From Aureispira sp. (GTDB taxonomy: Bacteria; Bacteroidota; Bacteroidia; Chitinophagales; Saprospiraceae), in the NCBI GenBank assembly GCA_024222455.1, contig JAAEPD010000415.1:1-33700 (forward strand): a stretch of DNA of 33,700 nucleotides, given 5' to 3'. Made by a program: the position numbers and the translations under genes. The stretch's first letter is position 1. Each line of letters begins with the position of its first letter. The notes beneath the pieces were generated by a model. That model was not told the origin of the DNA. It saw only the letters and a list, made by a program, of their open reading frames with translations, and made no database searches. Shown here piece by piece: positions 16,679 to 28,100 of this stretch.

Positions 16679-18049
16679 TTAATTGCTTAACTGTGCAATA
16701 ATATTTTCGATAGTTAGCTTGCTTTGAGCACCTGTTTCCATTTCTTTGAAACTCAATTCTTGGCTGGTTCTTTCCTGCTCACCTATTATAATAACGTAAG
16801 GAATGCCACGTCGGTTAGCATACTTCATTAATTTTTTAAATTTACCTACTTCAGGATAAATATCTGCATTGATTCCTGCTGCTCGAATTTGCTGTGTTAA
16901 ACCAAATCCATATTTCAGCGACTCTTCATCCATTGTAAGTACCAATACCTGAGTAGTATCTGTTGGAATATCTTTGAATAAGTTTAATTCATCCAATACG
17001 TCATAAATTCGATCAGCACCAAAAGAAACACCAACACCAGACATATCTTTTAGGCCAAACATGCCCGTAAGATCTGCATAGCGGCCGCCTCCTCCAATAC
17101 TGCCCATTTTTACAGCTTCTTGTCCCGCTACACTTATATCTACCACTACTTCAAATATTCCACCAGTATAATAACTCAAGCCTCTAGCCAAAGAAAAATC
17201 AATAGCCAACTTATTTTTGACAGTATAATTGCTAGCATCCAAAAATGCTTGAACTTCATTCAACTCTTGCACACCTTGTTGCCCTACTTCAATACCTTCA
17301 AACAAGCTGCTCAGTTCCATTAAATCTTTAGCATCAATAACTTTACGGATTTTTTGGAATCCATTTTCATCCACATCAAATTTTTCTAATTCTGTTTTTA
17401 CACCATCCCAACCAATTTTATCAAGTTTGTCAATAGCTGTGACAATCTGCACAAAAGAATCGGGGTAACCTGCATAAGCAGCCAATCCCTCTAATATTTT
17501 ACGGTTATTAACGCGAATGACAACCTCCAAGCCCAGTTGAGCAAAGGCTTCATCATAGATTTGAATTAATTCTGCCTCATACAATAGAGATTTAGAACCA
17601 ATAACATCTACATCACATTGATAAAACTCTCTATAACGCCCACGTTGAGGGCGATCTGCACGCCAAACAGGCTGTATCTGATAACGTTTGAATGGAAATG
17701 CAATATCATTTCTATTCATGACTACATAACGTGCAAAAGGAACCGTTAGGTCATAGCGTAAACCACGCTTAGCGATAGAAGGCATCAGTTTTTTAGAATC
17801 TAAATTCTCTAGGGCTTCTTTGTTAGCCTTTTTTAGGTAATCCCCATTGTTCAAAACTTTGAACAGAAGTTGATCTCCCTCATCGCCATATTTCCCAGTC
17901 AAGGTGCTCAAACGCTCCATTGTAGGGGTTTCGATGGCTTGATAACCATATTTTTCAAAAATATTTCTAAGCGTATTGAATATATAGTTTCTCTTGTTTA
18001 CAACTTGAGGCGAAAAATCTCTAGTGCCCTGTACTATTTCTGGTTTCAT
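16679..18049 (-). CDS. hisS: Histidyl-tRNA synthetase
   Basis: A 456-residue cytoplasmic class II aminoacyl-tRNA synthetase that charges tRNA-His with histidine. Class II motif 2 is FKRYQIQPVWRADRPQRGRYREF (about residues 120-142). The histidine-specific loop RGLSYYTG is at 289-296. The glycine-rich SIGGGGRYADL precedes motif 3 (GVGVSFGADRIYDVL, about 338-352, with the ATP-binding R347). The C-terminal anticodon-binding domain occupies about 365-456. The N-terminus (EIVQGTRDFSP) is the usual family start, confirming the ATG. Length is slightly above the E. coli enzyme (424) because of small insertions. A well-formed Bacteroidota promoter lies about 100 bp upstream, and an 11-bp hairpin sits in the leader. 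porQ follows in the same direction. Confidence 0.97.
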   Translation of the reverse strand: MKPEIVQGTRDFSPQVVNKRNYIFNTLRNIFEKYGYQAIETPTMERLSTLTGKYGDEGDQLLFKVLNNGDYLKKANKEALENLDSKKLMPSIAKRGLRYDLTVPFARYVVMNRNDIAFPFKRYQIQPVWRADRPQRGRYREFYQCDVDVIGSKSLLYEAELIQIYDEAFAQLGLEVVIRVNNRKILEGLAAYAGYPDSFVQIVTAIDKLDKIGWDGVKTELEKFDVDENGFQKIRKVIDAKDLMELSSLFEGIEVGQQGVQELNEVQAFLDASNYTVKNKLAIDFSLARGLSYYTGGIFEVVVDISVAGQEAVKMGSIGGGGRYADLTGMFGLKDMSGVGVSFGADRIYDVLDELNLFKDIPTDTTQVLVLTMDEESLKYGFGLTQQIRAAGINADIYPEVGKFKKLMKYANRRGIPYVIIIGEQERTSQELSFKEMETGAQSKLTIENIIAQLSN

Positions 18050-18093
18050 GTTCTATTAATTAATATTAATGCCAATAGACTACATTGCTTATA

Positions 18094-18139
18094 TTATATA
18101 GTATAGAGGTGACTGAAAACAGTAAACCATACTATATAA
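18094..18139 (-). promoter_or_regulatory. 11-bp perfect inverted repeat in the hisS 5' leader
   Basis: TTATATAGTAT (18094-18104) and ATACTATATAA (18129-18139) are exact reverse complements around a 24-nt loop. With transcription starting near 18145, the whole element would form a hairpin at the very 5' end of the hisS mRNA. It may stabilise the transcript or regulate it. It does not look like a T-box, and no terminator-like alternative is visible. Confidence 0.4.
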
Positions 18140-18151
18140 CTAATCAAAGCA

Positions 18152-18182
18152 CAAATGTACTCGATTTGCAGAGTTTTACAAA
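18152..18182 (-). promoter_or_regulatory. Bacteroidota-type promoter for hisS-porQ
   Basis: On the minus strand TTTG (18182-18179), a 19-bp spacer and TACATTTG (18159-18152) match the phylum consensus TTTG-N19-TAnnTTTG exactly. The predicted start site is about 95 nt upstream of the hisS ATG. Confidence 0.65.
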
Positions 18183-18344
18183 TTTAAGATTTCTAATAAA
18201 AATAAGAAGTGTTTATACCTATATAATAAGGTATAGTTGTTAGAACTAGTTTAAATAAGTTTAGACAAGTTCTAAAATAGGGGAGTGGACATCAATGTCG
18301 ATGTCGAAAAAACAAATAAAATGTGAGTAGTATGTTAAGATAGT

Positions 18345-18374
18345 TTTGCATCCTTATATAGATTGTTATTTTTG
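18345..18374 (+). promoter_or_regulatory. Bacteroidota-type promoter for the 122-aa protein gene
   Basis: TTTG (18345-18348), an 18-bp spacer and TATTTTTG (18367-18374) fit the phylum promoter. A second -7-like box TAGTTTTG (18341-18348) overlaps the -33 element. The leader would be about 115 nt. Confidence 0.5.
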
Positions 18375-18495
18375 CAACGATTTTCAAGGTTGATAAGTTC
18401 AATATCAATTCAAACTATAGTCCGCTAAGTTTTCGTAAGTGAATGTCAAGAGCTAAAAAATAGCGAACTATTATTCAAAAAAAAATATAGGATTA

Positions 18496-18864
18496 ATGAA
18501 AAACGAAGAAAAAACGTTGCTCATCTTTTTAGAGAAGGAAACAAAGCAGTCTGCTAAAATATTACAAGAAGCTTGTGATGTAGTTCGAGACCAAGAGATC
18601 TCTAATTACCCAATTATATTTGCTGCCACTCAATTTATTGAGATAGGAATACCAATTCCTCAAATGTATAGCAAAACTGAATGGATTTATAGAATGACGA
18701 CCTTGGAAGAATTAGTTACCAAACAATTAATTAATATGGACAAAGTTGATAATTTTAGAGTCTTATACAAGCAGCGCAAAGATCACCTCTGTGTCTTTGC
18801 CGTTTATGAAGGGAATACACAATTAATATTTGTATCTATGAAATCGGATGTCAATGAAAAATAA
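18496..18864 (+). CDS. Small cytoplasmic protein of unknown function (122 aa)
   Basis: 122 residues with no signal peptide or membrane segment and no family I can name. The N-terminal part (about 1-50) is predicted helical and acidic (LIFLEKETKQSAKILQEACDVVRDQ). The C-terminal half has alternating strands (RVLYKQRKDHLCVFAVYEGN, TQLIFVSM), suggesting a small alpha/beta fold. The start at 18496 is preceded by an A-rich tract (CAAAAAAAAATATAGGATTA), as for other genes in the window, and by a recognisable promoter. The gene stands alone between hisS and the giant repeat protein, and its sense of transcription matches the giant gene. Coding status is supported by codon pattern and promoter rather than by homology. 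Confidence 0.65.
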   Translation: MKNEEKTLLIFLEKETKQSAKILQEACDVVRDQEISNYPIIFAATQFIEIGIPIPQMYSKTEWIYRMTTLEELVTKQLINMDKVDNFRVLYKQRKDHLCVFAVYEGNTQLIFVSMKSDVNEK

Positions 18865-19190
18865 TTGTTGTTAAACTGCTGCAAAATGTGACTTTTTGTT
18901 TTGTAAGTAGTTTATTTGCAGTGTTTTACGTGTTGTTTTTTTTGCTAAAAAAAGATGTCGTAATCAATTGTTAATACTAATTGAATTAGGTCAGTAAGAA
19001 GGAAAACAAAAAAAATAGATACTTATTACTAAAACGCAAGGCAACAAAACGTTTTTAACATTCGTTATCCAAATACCCGAAGTCTATATTAGACCTTTTG
19101 ATTTTTTTAACAAAAAGTGGATGTCTCTAAAAATAATTCGTTAATTTTGGAGTTATTCAAGATGTGACTGTTATATAATAACCAATACAT
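18865..19190. other. 326-bp region upstream of the giant gene
   Basis: AT-rich with no coding frame. It has a palindrome AAAACGTTTT (19046-19055), which can also pair as AAAACG (19031-19036) with CGTTTT (19050-19055), and a TAATTTTG -7-like box (19142-19149). No clear terminator for the preceding 122-aa gene is seen. Confidence 0.4.
19142..19149 (+). promoter_or_regulatory. Possible -7 promoter box of the giant gene
   Basis: TAATTTTG matches the Bacteroidota TAnnTTTG element and would start transcription about 35 nt before the ATG at 19191. A -33 TTG at the usual 18-21 bp distance is missing, so the call is tentative. Confidence 0.35.
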
Positions 19191-22100
19191 ATGATGAAGT
19201 TGTTTTACCAATTTGTTGTACACGCAAAATTATCAGACCCTATGTTTCGTTGTAAAAAAGTAAGTTTATCGTTATTAAAAATGATGTTCTTAGGTATCTT
19301 TCTGATGCTTGGAACATATGAAGCCGAAGCTACCCACGCATTGGGTGGTGACTTGACCTATGAATGTATAGGTCCCAATCAGTATAGAGTGACGTTAGCT
19401 CTTTACCGTGATTGTAATGGTGTTAATTTTCCAGGTTCTAGGTCAATTAGTTGGTCTGGATCTTGTGGAAACGGTAATGCAACAGCTAACGCTGTTCCCG
19501 GTTCCAGAGTAGATATTACACCAATTTGCCCTACTCAAACCAGTTCTTGTGGTGGAGGAAGTGGTGCCTTCGGAGTAGAACAACAATTGTATCAAGTGGA
19601 CATAATTATTCCCGCAGGATGTACTAATATTACATTCTCTTGGAGTTTGTGTTGTCGAAACAATGCGATTACTACTGTAGTAGGTAGTCCCGCAATGTAT
19701 ACCGAAACAACACTTTCGGATATGACACTCACCCCCTGTAATAGTTCGCCCATATTTCTGAACCCCCCCTCCGCATTCACCTGTGTGAATGATTCGGTCT
19801 TCTATAATCATGGGGCTATAGATCCAGATGGAGATTCTCTGGATTTTTCATTAGTCCCCTGTCAAAGTAATTCCACAACCAATGTACCTTATGTAGGTGG
19901 TTATTCTGGAGCTCAACCTTTGGGCGCTGGTGCTCCTGTTAGTATTGATCCACTAACTGGAGCTATTGCATTTTTTCCAAATGCTACAGAGGTTGCAGTA
20001 TTTTGTGTATTGGTAAGAGAATATCGGAATGGTATCCAAATTGGTTCTGTAGTTCGGGATATTCAGTTTAGAGTACTGGGGTGTACAAACCAGTCTCCGA
20101 CAGTTACGGGTATCAATGGTGGAACAACAACTATAGATTATACAGCTACTGCATGTTTTAATACACAATTGTGTTTTGATGTGACAGGTAGTGACCCCAA
20201 TGGGAACAATATTGTTATGTATTGGAATGGTGCAATACCTGGTGCTACATTTACAGCACCTGGAGCATATGGACCAGGACCTGTTACTGGTCAGTTCTGT
20301 TGGACACCAACGGCAGGTGATATTGGATTGAATACTTTTACAGTAACAATCGAAGATGATGCTTGTCCTTTGGCAGGTACCAATACCTTTACCTATAATA
20401 TTAATGTAATTTCAAATCCGAATACAGATATAGATGCTGGACCGGATGTGCAAATATGTTCAGGGGAGAGTACTTTATTGAGTGCTATCACTACACCTAA
20501 TATGGTTAGTTACTCTTGGTCGCCAACTATAGGATTGGCTAATCCAACTAGTCCTGCTACTCAAGCAGCTCCTCCTTCTACAACAACCTATACTGTTACT
20601 ACAATATATAATGATGGATGTACCTCTTCCGACCAAGTAACGGTAGAAGTAGTTGCAGACCCTCAGGTTTCTGTTTTCCCTGCAGTTACTAATGTATGTG
20701 CAAGCTCATCTATTATTTTGACTGCAAATACAGATCAAGCAGGAATGGATGTAGAATGGTTTGATCCTAGTATGGTGTCATTGTTTAATGGTCCAATGGT
20801 AGGAACTTCTTCTCAGCTGAATGTTACTGTGCCTGCAGCTGCAGGTTCATATGTATATACAGTAGTTGTGACAAATCCTGTTACAGGATGTAATTCTACA
20901 GAAACTATTACTCTAATAGTAGGAACGCCTCCTGCAGTACCAGAGTGTGTTAATATATATGTAGATAATGGAGCGTTGGCTTCTGCAGCAGGAACACAAT
21001 TTGATCCTACCTCTTTAGTCGAGGCACTTAGTCGAGCATCTTGTAATAACTCTGTTATCAAAATGGATACAGGGTTTTATGAAATAGATAGTACTATGTT
21101 AATTACTAGTTTCTTAACTGTTGAAGGTGGTTTTCAAAGAGGAGATCTTTGGACCAAAACGGCAGAAGAAGGAGCTACTACTATTCATCGTACAGCTAAT
21201 AATCCTGATGGAGTATTGAATGCACAACGACTAGTAGCTTTTGCTGCTATTGGTAGCCAAGGATTTAGATTGCAAGATTTTACAATTACTACAGATAATG
21301 GATCCTCTATAGCTGGAGGAGGTTTTGGTGCATCAACTTATGGTGTTCATTTACAAAGTCCATCGGATTATACTATTGCTCGTGTGCAAGTATTACCTGG
21401 TAATGGAGGAGATGGAGATGGTGGTTCTGGTGGTGCTGGAAGATCTGGTGCAGCAGGAACTCATACTATGGATGGTATTCCTGGTGTTAATGGTGTCAAT
21501 GGTGCTGCTGATCCTAGCCAAGGTGGTGGTGGAAATGGTGGAAATGGTGGTTTTGCAACTGCTATTACTCCTGGTGGTGCTGGTGGTACTACTGGTGGTA
21601 CTCAAGGTTCTGCTGGACAGGATGGATCTGATGTTAACCCTGCTACTGTAACTCAATGTACTCGGAACGGTGGTTCTGGTGGTGGTGGTGGATCTGGAGG
21701 TTGTTCAAATTGTACAACTAATGGAAATCTTGCCAACACAGGATATGATGGTGGTGTTGGTGGTAGAGGTGGATCTTCAGGCCCTGCAGGTACTTGTCCT
21801 TCTAATCCTCATTTTGGTACTTGTGGAGCTGCATTTAGTGGAAGTACCTTTGGATTTGGTACAACTACTGCTGGTGGATTCGGAGGTAACTCTGGTGCAG
21901 CAGGTACTATAGGAGATAATGGTCAAGCTGGGGAACCAGGTTGCCCAGGTTCAGTAGGTCTACCAGGTGAACATATTAGTGGCTTCCCATTCTGGAGCCC
22001 TGGTACTCAAGGACAAACTGGAGAACATGGCTCTGCTGGCTCAGGCGGTGGCGGTGGTGGTGGCTCTGGAAACAATGGCGGTTCTGCTGGAAACGGCGGC

Positions 22101-25100
22101 GGCGGCGGCGGCGGCGGTGGTGCCGGTGGCGGTGGCGGAACTGGTGGTTTCGGTGGCGGTGGGTCATTCGGAATCTATATTGTTGATAATGGCGCTAATG
22201 GAAATATTATAGATTGTCGTGTAGTTGTTGGTGCTATTGGTAGTGCTGGTGTCGGTGGAGCTGGTGGAACTGGTGGTTTTGGCGGTGGCGGTGGTGCTGC
22301 AAGCACAGCTAATGGTATTAGTAGTGGAGCTGGTGGAACTGGTGGTGCTGGTGGTGCTGGTGGTGATGGTGGTGATGGCCAAGATGGTGACAATCAAAAT
22401 ATATATATAGGAGGAACTAGTGCACCTTTAGTTGCTGCAGATTCTACCCATGATTTTGTTACAGAGCCAGATATCGTTGCAGAAAATGTAAACTGTACGA
22501 ATGCAACGGTTCAATTCTCAGATCCAACTATTGGTACAGGAACAGGAGTAACAACGTGGGATTTTGACGTATATACTAACAATACTGTGGCTGGTTTAGA
22601 AACTGGTACTAATAACTTTGATACTACTCAATATACAACAGTTGGTCGTTATACAATTGGACATGCAGGCTTCAATTATGAAGGCTTCCATAATATTGCT
22701 TTTGATAAAGCATTTAAGCCTACTATTATGAGTAGTGCAAATATGCTTTCACCAGATACATTCCAACTTTGTGTAGGTGATGCTGCAACTTTCTCTAGTG
22801 ATTTAGGAGCAGATACTATTATTTGGAATTTTAATGGCGCAATAGGAGATCCTGGAAGTGTACAAAATGTACCTTCTACAGTATTTAACAACCCAGGATT
22901 TTATGAAATTACTTTATTATTGATTACTGATTGTTGTGGTGATTCTCCTATGGATACAGCCTACCTATATGTAGACCCTAATCCTAATCCTACAGCTTCA
23001 GGAGATATTACAATGTGTAGAGCAGACTCAGGATCTTTATTTGTTACAGGTCTTACTGCTTTAGATACTGTTATTTGGACACCAACTATAGGTATGGATA
23101 TGATTCGACCTGATTCGGTTGTTGTCGCTCCTACAGTATCTACTACGTATATAGCAAATGTTTATTCTAAAATAACATCTGCAGGACAAACAAGATTATC
23201 TTGTCCAGTTCCACTAACATTTAACGTAACTATTCAGAATCCACCAGAAATAGATCTTTCTGCAACAGATGTTGTTTGTGAAGATGATGGTACAGCAACA
23301 GTTACAGTTACAAACGGAACAGGGCCTTATAGATATGAATGGTCAAATGGAACAACAGCTCAAATACCTGCTGCATTCCATACTATTACAGGACAAGCTT
23401 CAGGAGCCTTTACAGTAACAGTTACAGATTTAGGAACAACAAATAGTTGTGATACCTCTGCTACTGTATTTATTTTCCCAAGTGCTGTTGCCCCAGATGT
23501 AACAGTTAATGTTACAGATGTAACATGTAATGGTGCAGATGATGGACAAGCTATAGCTGCTGTTGTAAATGGTACAGCTCCTTTCGATTATACTTGGGCT
23601 GGACCAACTGTAATACCAGCTACAATCAATGTAGCTACTCAAACAGCAACAGGATTGTCTCCTGGTAACTATAGTGTAACAGCTACAGATGCTCTTGGGT
23701 GTACCGATACAATATCCTTCTCAATAACAGAACCTCCAGTAGTTACTATTAATACTATTAGTACTACAGACCCTATTTGCCAAGATGGTAATGATGGAGA
23801 AATTCAAATAGAGGGTGTTGGTGGTACTGGAGCCTTTACATATACTTGGAATAATGGTATTACCTCTACTACTAATTCAACAGGCCTTCTGTCTGCTATA
23901 GATACAGGTACTTACCAAATCACAGTAACAGATGCTAATAGTTGTGATGCATTTACAACAATAACATTAGCACCTCAAAATATTATTACTACAGTCATAG
24001 CAATCACCAGTCCTGTTCCTTGTAATGGGGATTCAGCAACTATAGAAGTTAATGCTGCAGGTGGTGATGGAAATTATACATATACTTGGACGGGAGGATC
24101 TTCTAGTTTATTCCCAACCAATCAAGATCTTAATGCAAATGCAGCTGCAGGGACGTATGCAGTAACTGTTACTGATGGAAATGGTTGTACCACTTCTACG
24201 GGTATAACAGTTACAGAACCAACAGCTGTAACAGCGAGTATTTCAGGAAGTGTAAGTGTTACTTGTTTTGGAGCTGCAACTGGACAAGCTACTGCCGCAG
24301 GTAGTGGTGGAAATCCTGGAGCATACTCATTCCAATGGGATGCTGCTGCTGCAAATCAAACTACACCTACAGCAACAGGCTTATCAGCAGGAATACCTTA
24401 TGCTGTAACCGTGACAGATGCCTCTGGAAACTGTTCAGATGTAACTTCTGTAACACTAAGTCAACCAGCAACTGCTGTAGATGTAACAGCAAGCGTAACT
24501 TCTCTATTTAATGGAGCTCAAATAAGTTGTTTTGGTGCCAATGATGGTGTCATTACTGCAGTAGGTTCAGGTGGTACTGCTGGATACAGTTATGTATGGA
24601 GCAATGGCCAAACTGATGCTGCAGCTACTGCCCTAGTAGATGGTGTCTATACTGTAACAGTAACAGATGCTAATACTTGTACAGATGAGTTTACTGTAAC
24701 AATTACAGAGCCTGCTGAAATTACTACAAGTATAGCATCAAGTGTAAGTGTTTCTTGTAATGGTGATTCAACAGGGCAAGCTACGGTTACTTCTACAGGA
24801 GGAACAGGAGCTATCACTTATCAATGGGATGCCAGTGCATTTAGCCAAACTAATTCAGTTGCTGTAGGCCTTCCTACAGGAACTTATGGTGTAACAGCTA
24901 CAGATGCTAATTCTTGTACAGGAACTACTAGTATCCTAATATCACAACCAGCAACTCCTGTTGTCGCTTCTGCGGCTCAAGATAATCAAACAAGTTGTAA
25001 TGGAATTTGTGATGGGCAAGCAACAGCCTCAGGTGCAGGTGGAACAGTTACTACAGGATATACTTTCTTGTGGCCAGCAACTGCTGCCAACCAAACTACA

Positions 25101-28100
25101 TCAACTGCAACAGGTTTATGTGCAGGTACATATGTAGTGTCTGTTACAGATAATAATATTTGTACAGATACAGTATCTGTTACAATCACAGAACCAACAG
25201 CTGTAACCGCAACAATCGCTTCTAGTGTAAGTGTAAGTTGTAATGGTGGCTCTGATGGAGAAGCTACTGCTTCAGGTAGTGGTGGAAATGGAGGTGTATA
25301 TACATTTGTATGGAATGCAGCTGCAGGTAGTCAAACTACTCAAACTGCAACAGGATTATCTGCAGGAGTTCCTTATGCTGTAACAGTGACAGACGGATCA
25401 GGAAATTGTTCTGCTGTAACTTCAGTTACACTAACAGAACCTGCAGTTGGGTTATCAGTTACAACAAATGTATTTTCTGACTATAATGGTGCTCAAATAA
25501 GTTGTTTTGGAGCATCAGATGCAGAGATTGCAGCTGTACCAACAGGAGGTACACCAATCACTCCAAGCAATACATATACATATGCATGGAGCACAGGTCC
25601 TAATACAGATACTATTACTGGCCAAGCTGCAGGACCATATACTGTAACAGTTACTGATGCAAATGGCTGTACAGCTACTAGCTCTGTAACAGTAACAGAA
25701 CCAACGGCAGTAACAACAACTATTGCCTCAAGTGTAAGTGTTTCTTGTAATGGAGACTCAACAGGTCAAGCAACTGCTGCTGCTAATGGTGGTACAGGAG
25801 CACATAACTTTACATGGGATGCTAATGCATTTAATCAAACAGGAACAGTTGCAGCTGGTTTACCAGCTGGGCAATATACAGTAACAGCAGAAGATGCTAA
25901 TAACTGTATCGGAACTGCTACCGTTACTATATCTGAACCATCAACTGCCGTGACAGCAGCAGCTAGCCAAACAGGAGCTATTTCTTGTAATGGAGCAACT
26001 GATGGACAAGCAACAGCAGTAGGAGCAGGTGGGACAGTTGCTGGAGCGCACACCTTTACATGGGACGCAAGTGCAGCTAACCAAACAACACCTATTGCAA
26101 CAGGCTTATCAGCAGGTATTACTTATATGGTAACTGTCTGTGATGATAACAATTGTTGTGATACAGCTTCAGTAGTGTTGACAGAGCCAACAGCAGTGAC
26201 CGCAACAATCACTTCTAGTGTAAGTGTAAGTTGTAATGGTGCAGCAACAGGACAAGCAACAGTAGCAGGTAGTGGTGGAAATGGAGGAGCATATACATTC
26301 CAATGGGATGCAGCTGCTGCCAACCAAACTACAGCAACTGCAACAGGCTTATCTGCAAATATTGCATATAACGTAACAGTGACAGATGTATCTGGTAATT
26401 GTTCTGCTGTAACATCTGTTACGCTAGCACAACCAGCAACAGCTGTAGGAGTTACAACAAATGTATTCTCTAATTATAATGGAGCTCAAGTAAGCTGTAA
26501 TAGCTCATCAGATGCAGAGATTGCAGCAGTGCCAACAGGTGGTACTCCAGTTACTCCAGGTAATACATATATATATGCATGGAGTACAGGTCCTAATACA
26601 GATACCTTAACAGGTCAAGCTGCAGGACCATATACTGTGACAGTAACAGATGCAAATGGCTGTACAGCTACTAGCTCTATAACAGTTACAGAACCAACAG
26701 CCGTAACAGCAACTATAGCTTCTAGTGTAAGTGTCTCTTGTAATGGAGACTCTACAGGTCAAGCTAATGTTAATGCTAATGGTGGTACTGGAGCGCATAC
26801 CTTTACATGGGATGCCAATGCATTTAACCAGTCAGGAGCAACTGCAGTAGGTTTACCAGCAGGATCATATACAGTAACAGCAGAAGATGCTAACAATTGT
26901 ATAGGTACTGCCAATGTAACTATTACGCAGCCAGCAACAGCAGTTGCTGCATCAGCTAACCAAACAGGAGCTATTTCTTGTAATGGTGCATCTGATGGAG
27001 AAGCAACCGCAGCAGGGGCAGGTGGAACAGTAGCTGGAGCATATAGCTTTACATGGGATGCCAATGCAGCTAATCAAACGACTCCAGTTGCAACAGGTTT
27101 ATCAGCAGGTGTTACTTATATAGTAACTGTCTGTGATGCTAACAGTTGTTGTGATACAGTCTCTATTGTTCTGACAGAGCCATCTGCTGTTACTGCAACA
27201 ATCTCTGCTAATGTGAGTGTGAGTTGTAATGGTGGTAGCAATGGTCAAGCAACAGTAGCTGGTAGTGGTGGAAATGGAGGAGCATATACATTCCAATGGG
27301 ATGCTGCTGCTGCCAGCCAAACTACAGCAACTGCAACAGGCTTGCAAGATGGAACTTATTTTGTAACAGTAACAGATGTCTCTGGTAACTGTACTGGTGT
27401 AACAAGTGTTACTATAGCAGAACCAGCAACAGCTGTAGGCGTTACAACAAATGTATTCTCTAATTATAATGGAGCTCAAGTAAGTTGTAACGGAGCCTCA
27501 GATGGAGAGATTGCAGCTTTACCAACAGGTGGTACTCCTTTCGCAGGTAATACATATGTATATGCGTGGAGTACAGGCCCAATAACAGATACTATTACAG
27601 GCCAAGCTGCTGGACCATACACCGTAACAGTTACGGATGCAAATGGTTGTACAGCAACTAGCTCAATAACAGTTACTGAGCCAACAGCTATCACAACATC
27701 AATCGCTTCAAGTGTAAGTATATCATGTAATGGTGACTCCACAGGTCAAGCAACTGCTGCTGCCAATGGTGGTACAGGAGCACATAACTTTACATGGGAT
27801 GCCAATGCATTTAATCAAACTGGACTTACTGCAGTAGGTTTACCAGCAGGATCATATACAGTAACAGCAGAGGATGCTAATAACTGTATAGGAACAGCTA
27901 CTGTGACAATCACAGAACCTTCAACTGCTGTCTCGGCAGCAGCTAGCCAAACAGGAACTATTACTTGTAATGGTGGATCTGATGGAGAAGCAACCGCAGT
28001 AGGAGCAGGTGGAACAGTTGCAGGAGCATATGCCTTTACATGGGATGCTAATGCTGGCAACCAAACTACTCCAGCAGCAACAGGCTTATCGGCAGGTATT

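Larger units (their letters stand above)
18050..18495. other. 446-bp divergent intergenic region with promoters in both directions
   Basis: No gene is seen. It contains the hisS promoter (minus strand, 18152-18182), an inverted repeat in the hisS leader (18094-18139), and a plus-strand promoter (18345-18374) for the small downstream gene. The middle part (18185-18340) is AT-rich without evident structure. Confidence 0.5.

Noticed and set aside
18094-18139. T-box or other amino-acid-sensing riboswitch upstream of hisS
   Set aside because: No T-box sequence, specifier loop or terminator/antiterminator pair can be seen; only a single hairpin is present.
19031-19056. Hairpin AAAACG/CGTTTT as terminator of the 122-aa gene
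   Set aside because: The stem is only 6 bp, AT-rich, with a short T-run, and lies about 170 bp downstream; too weak to call.
21325-22410. Plus- and minus-strand open frames of 60-108 codons rich in Val/Leu or Ser/Thr
   Set aside because: They result from reading GGT/GGC/GCT-type repeats of the glycine-rich segment in other phases; no start context or family resemblance supports them.
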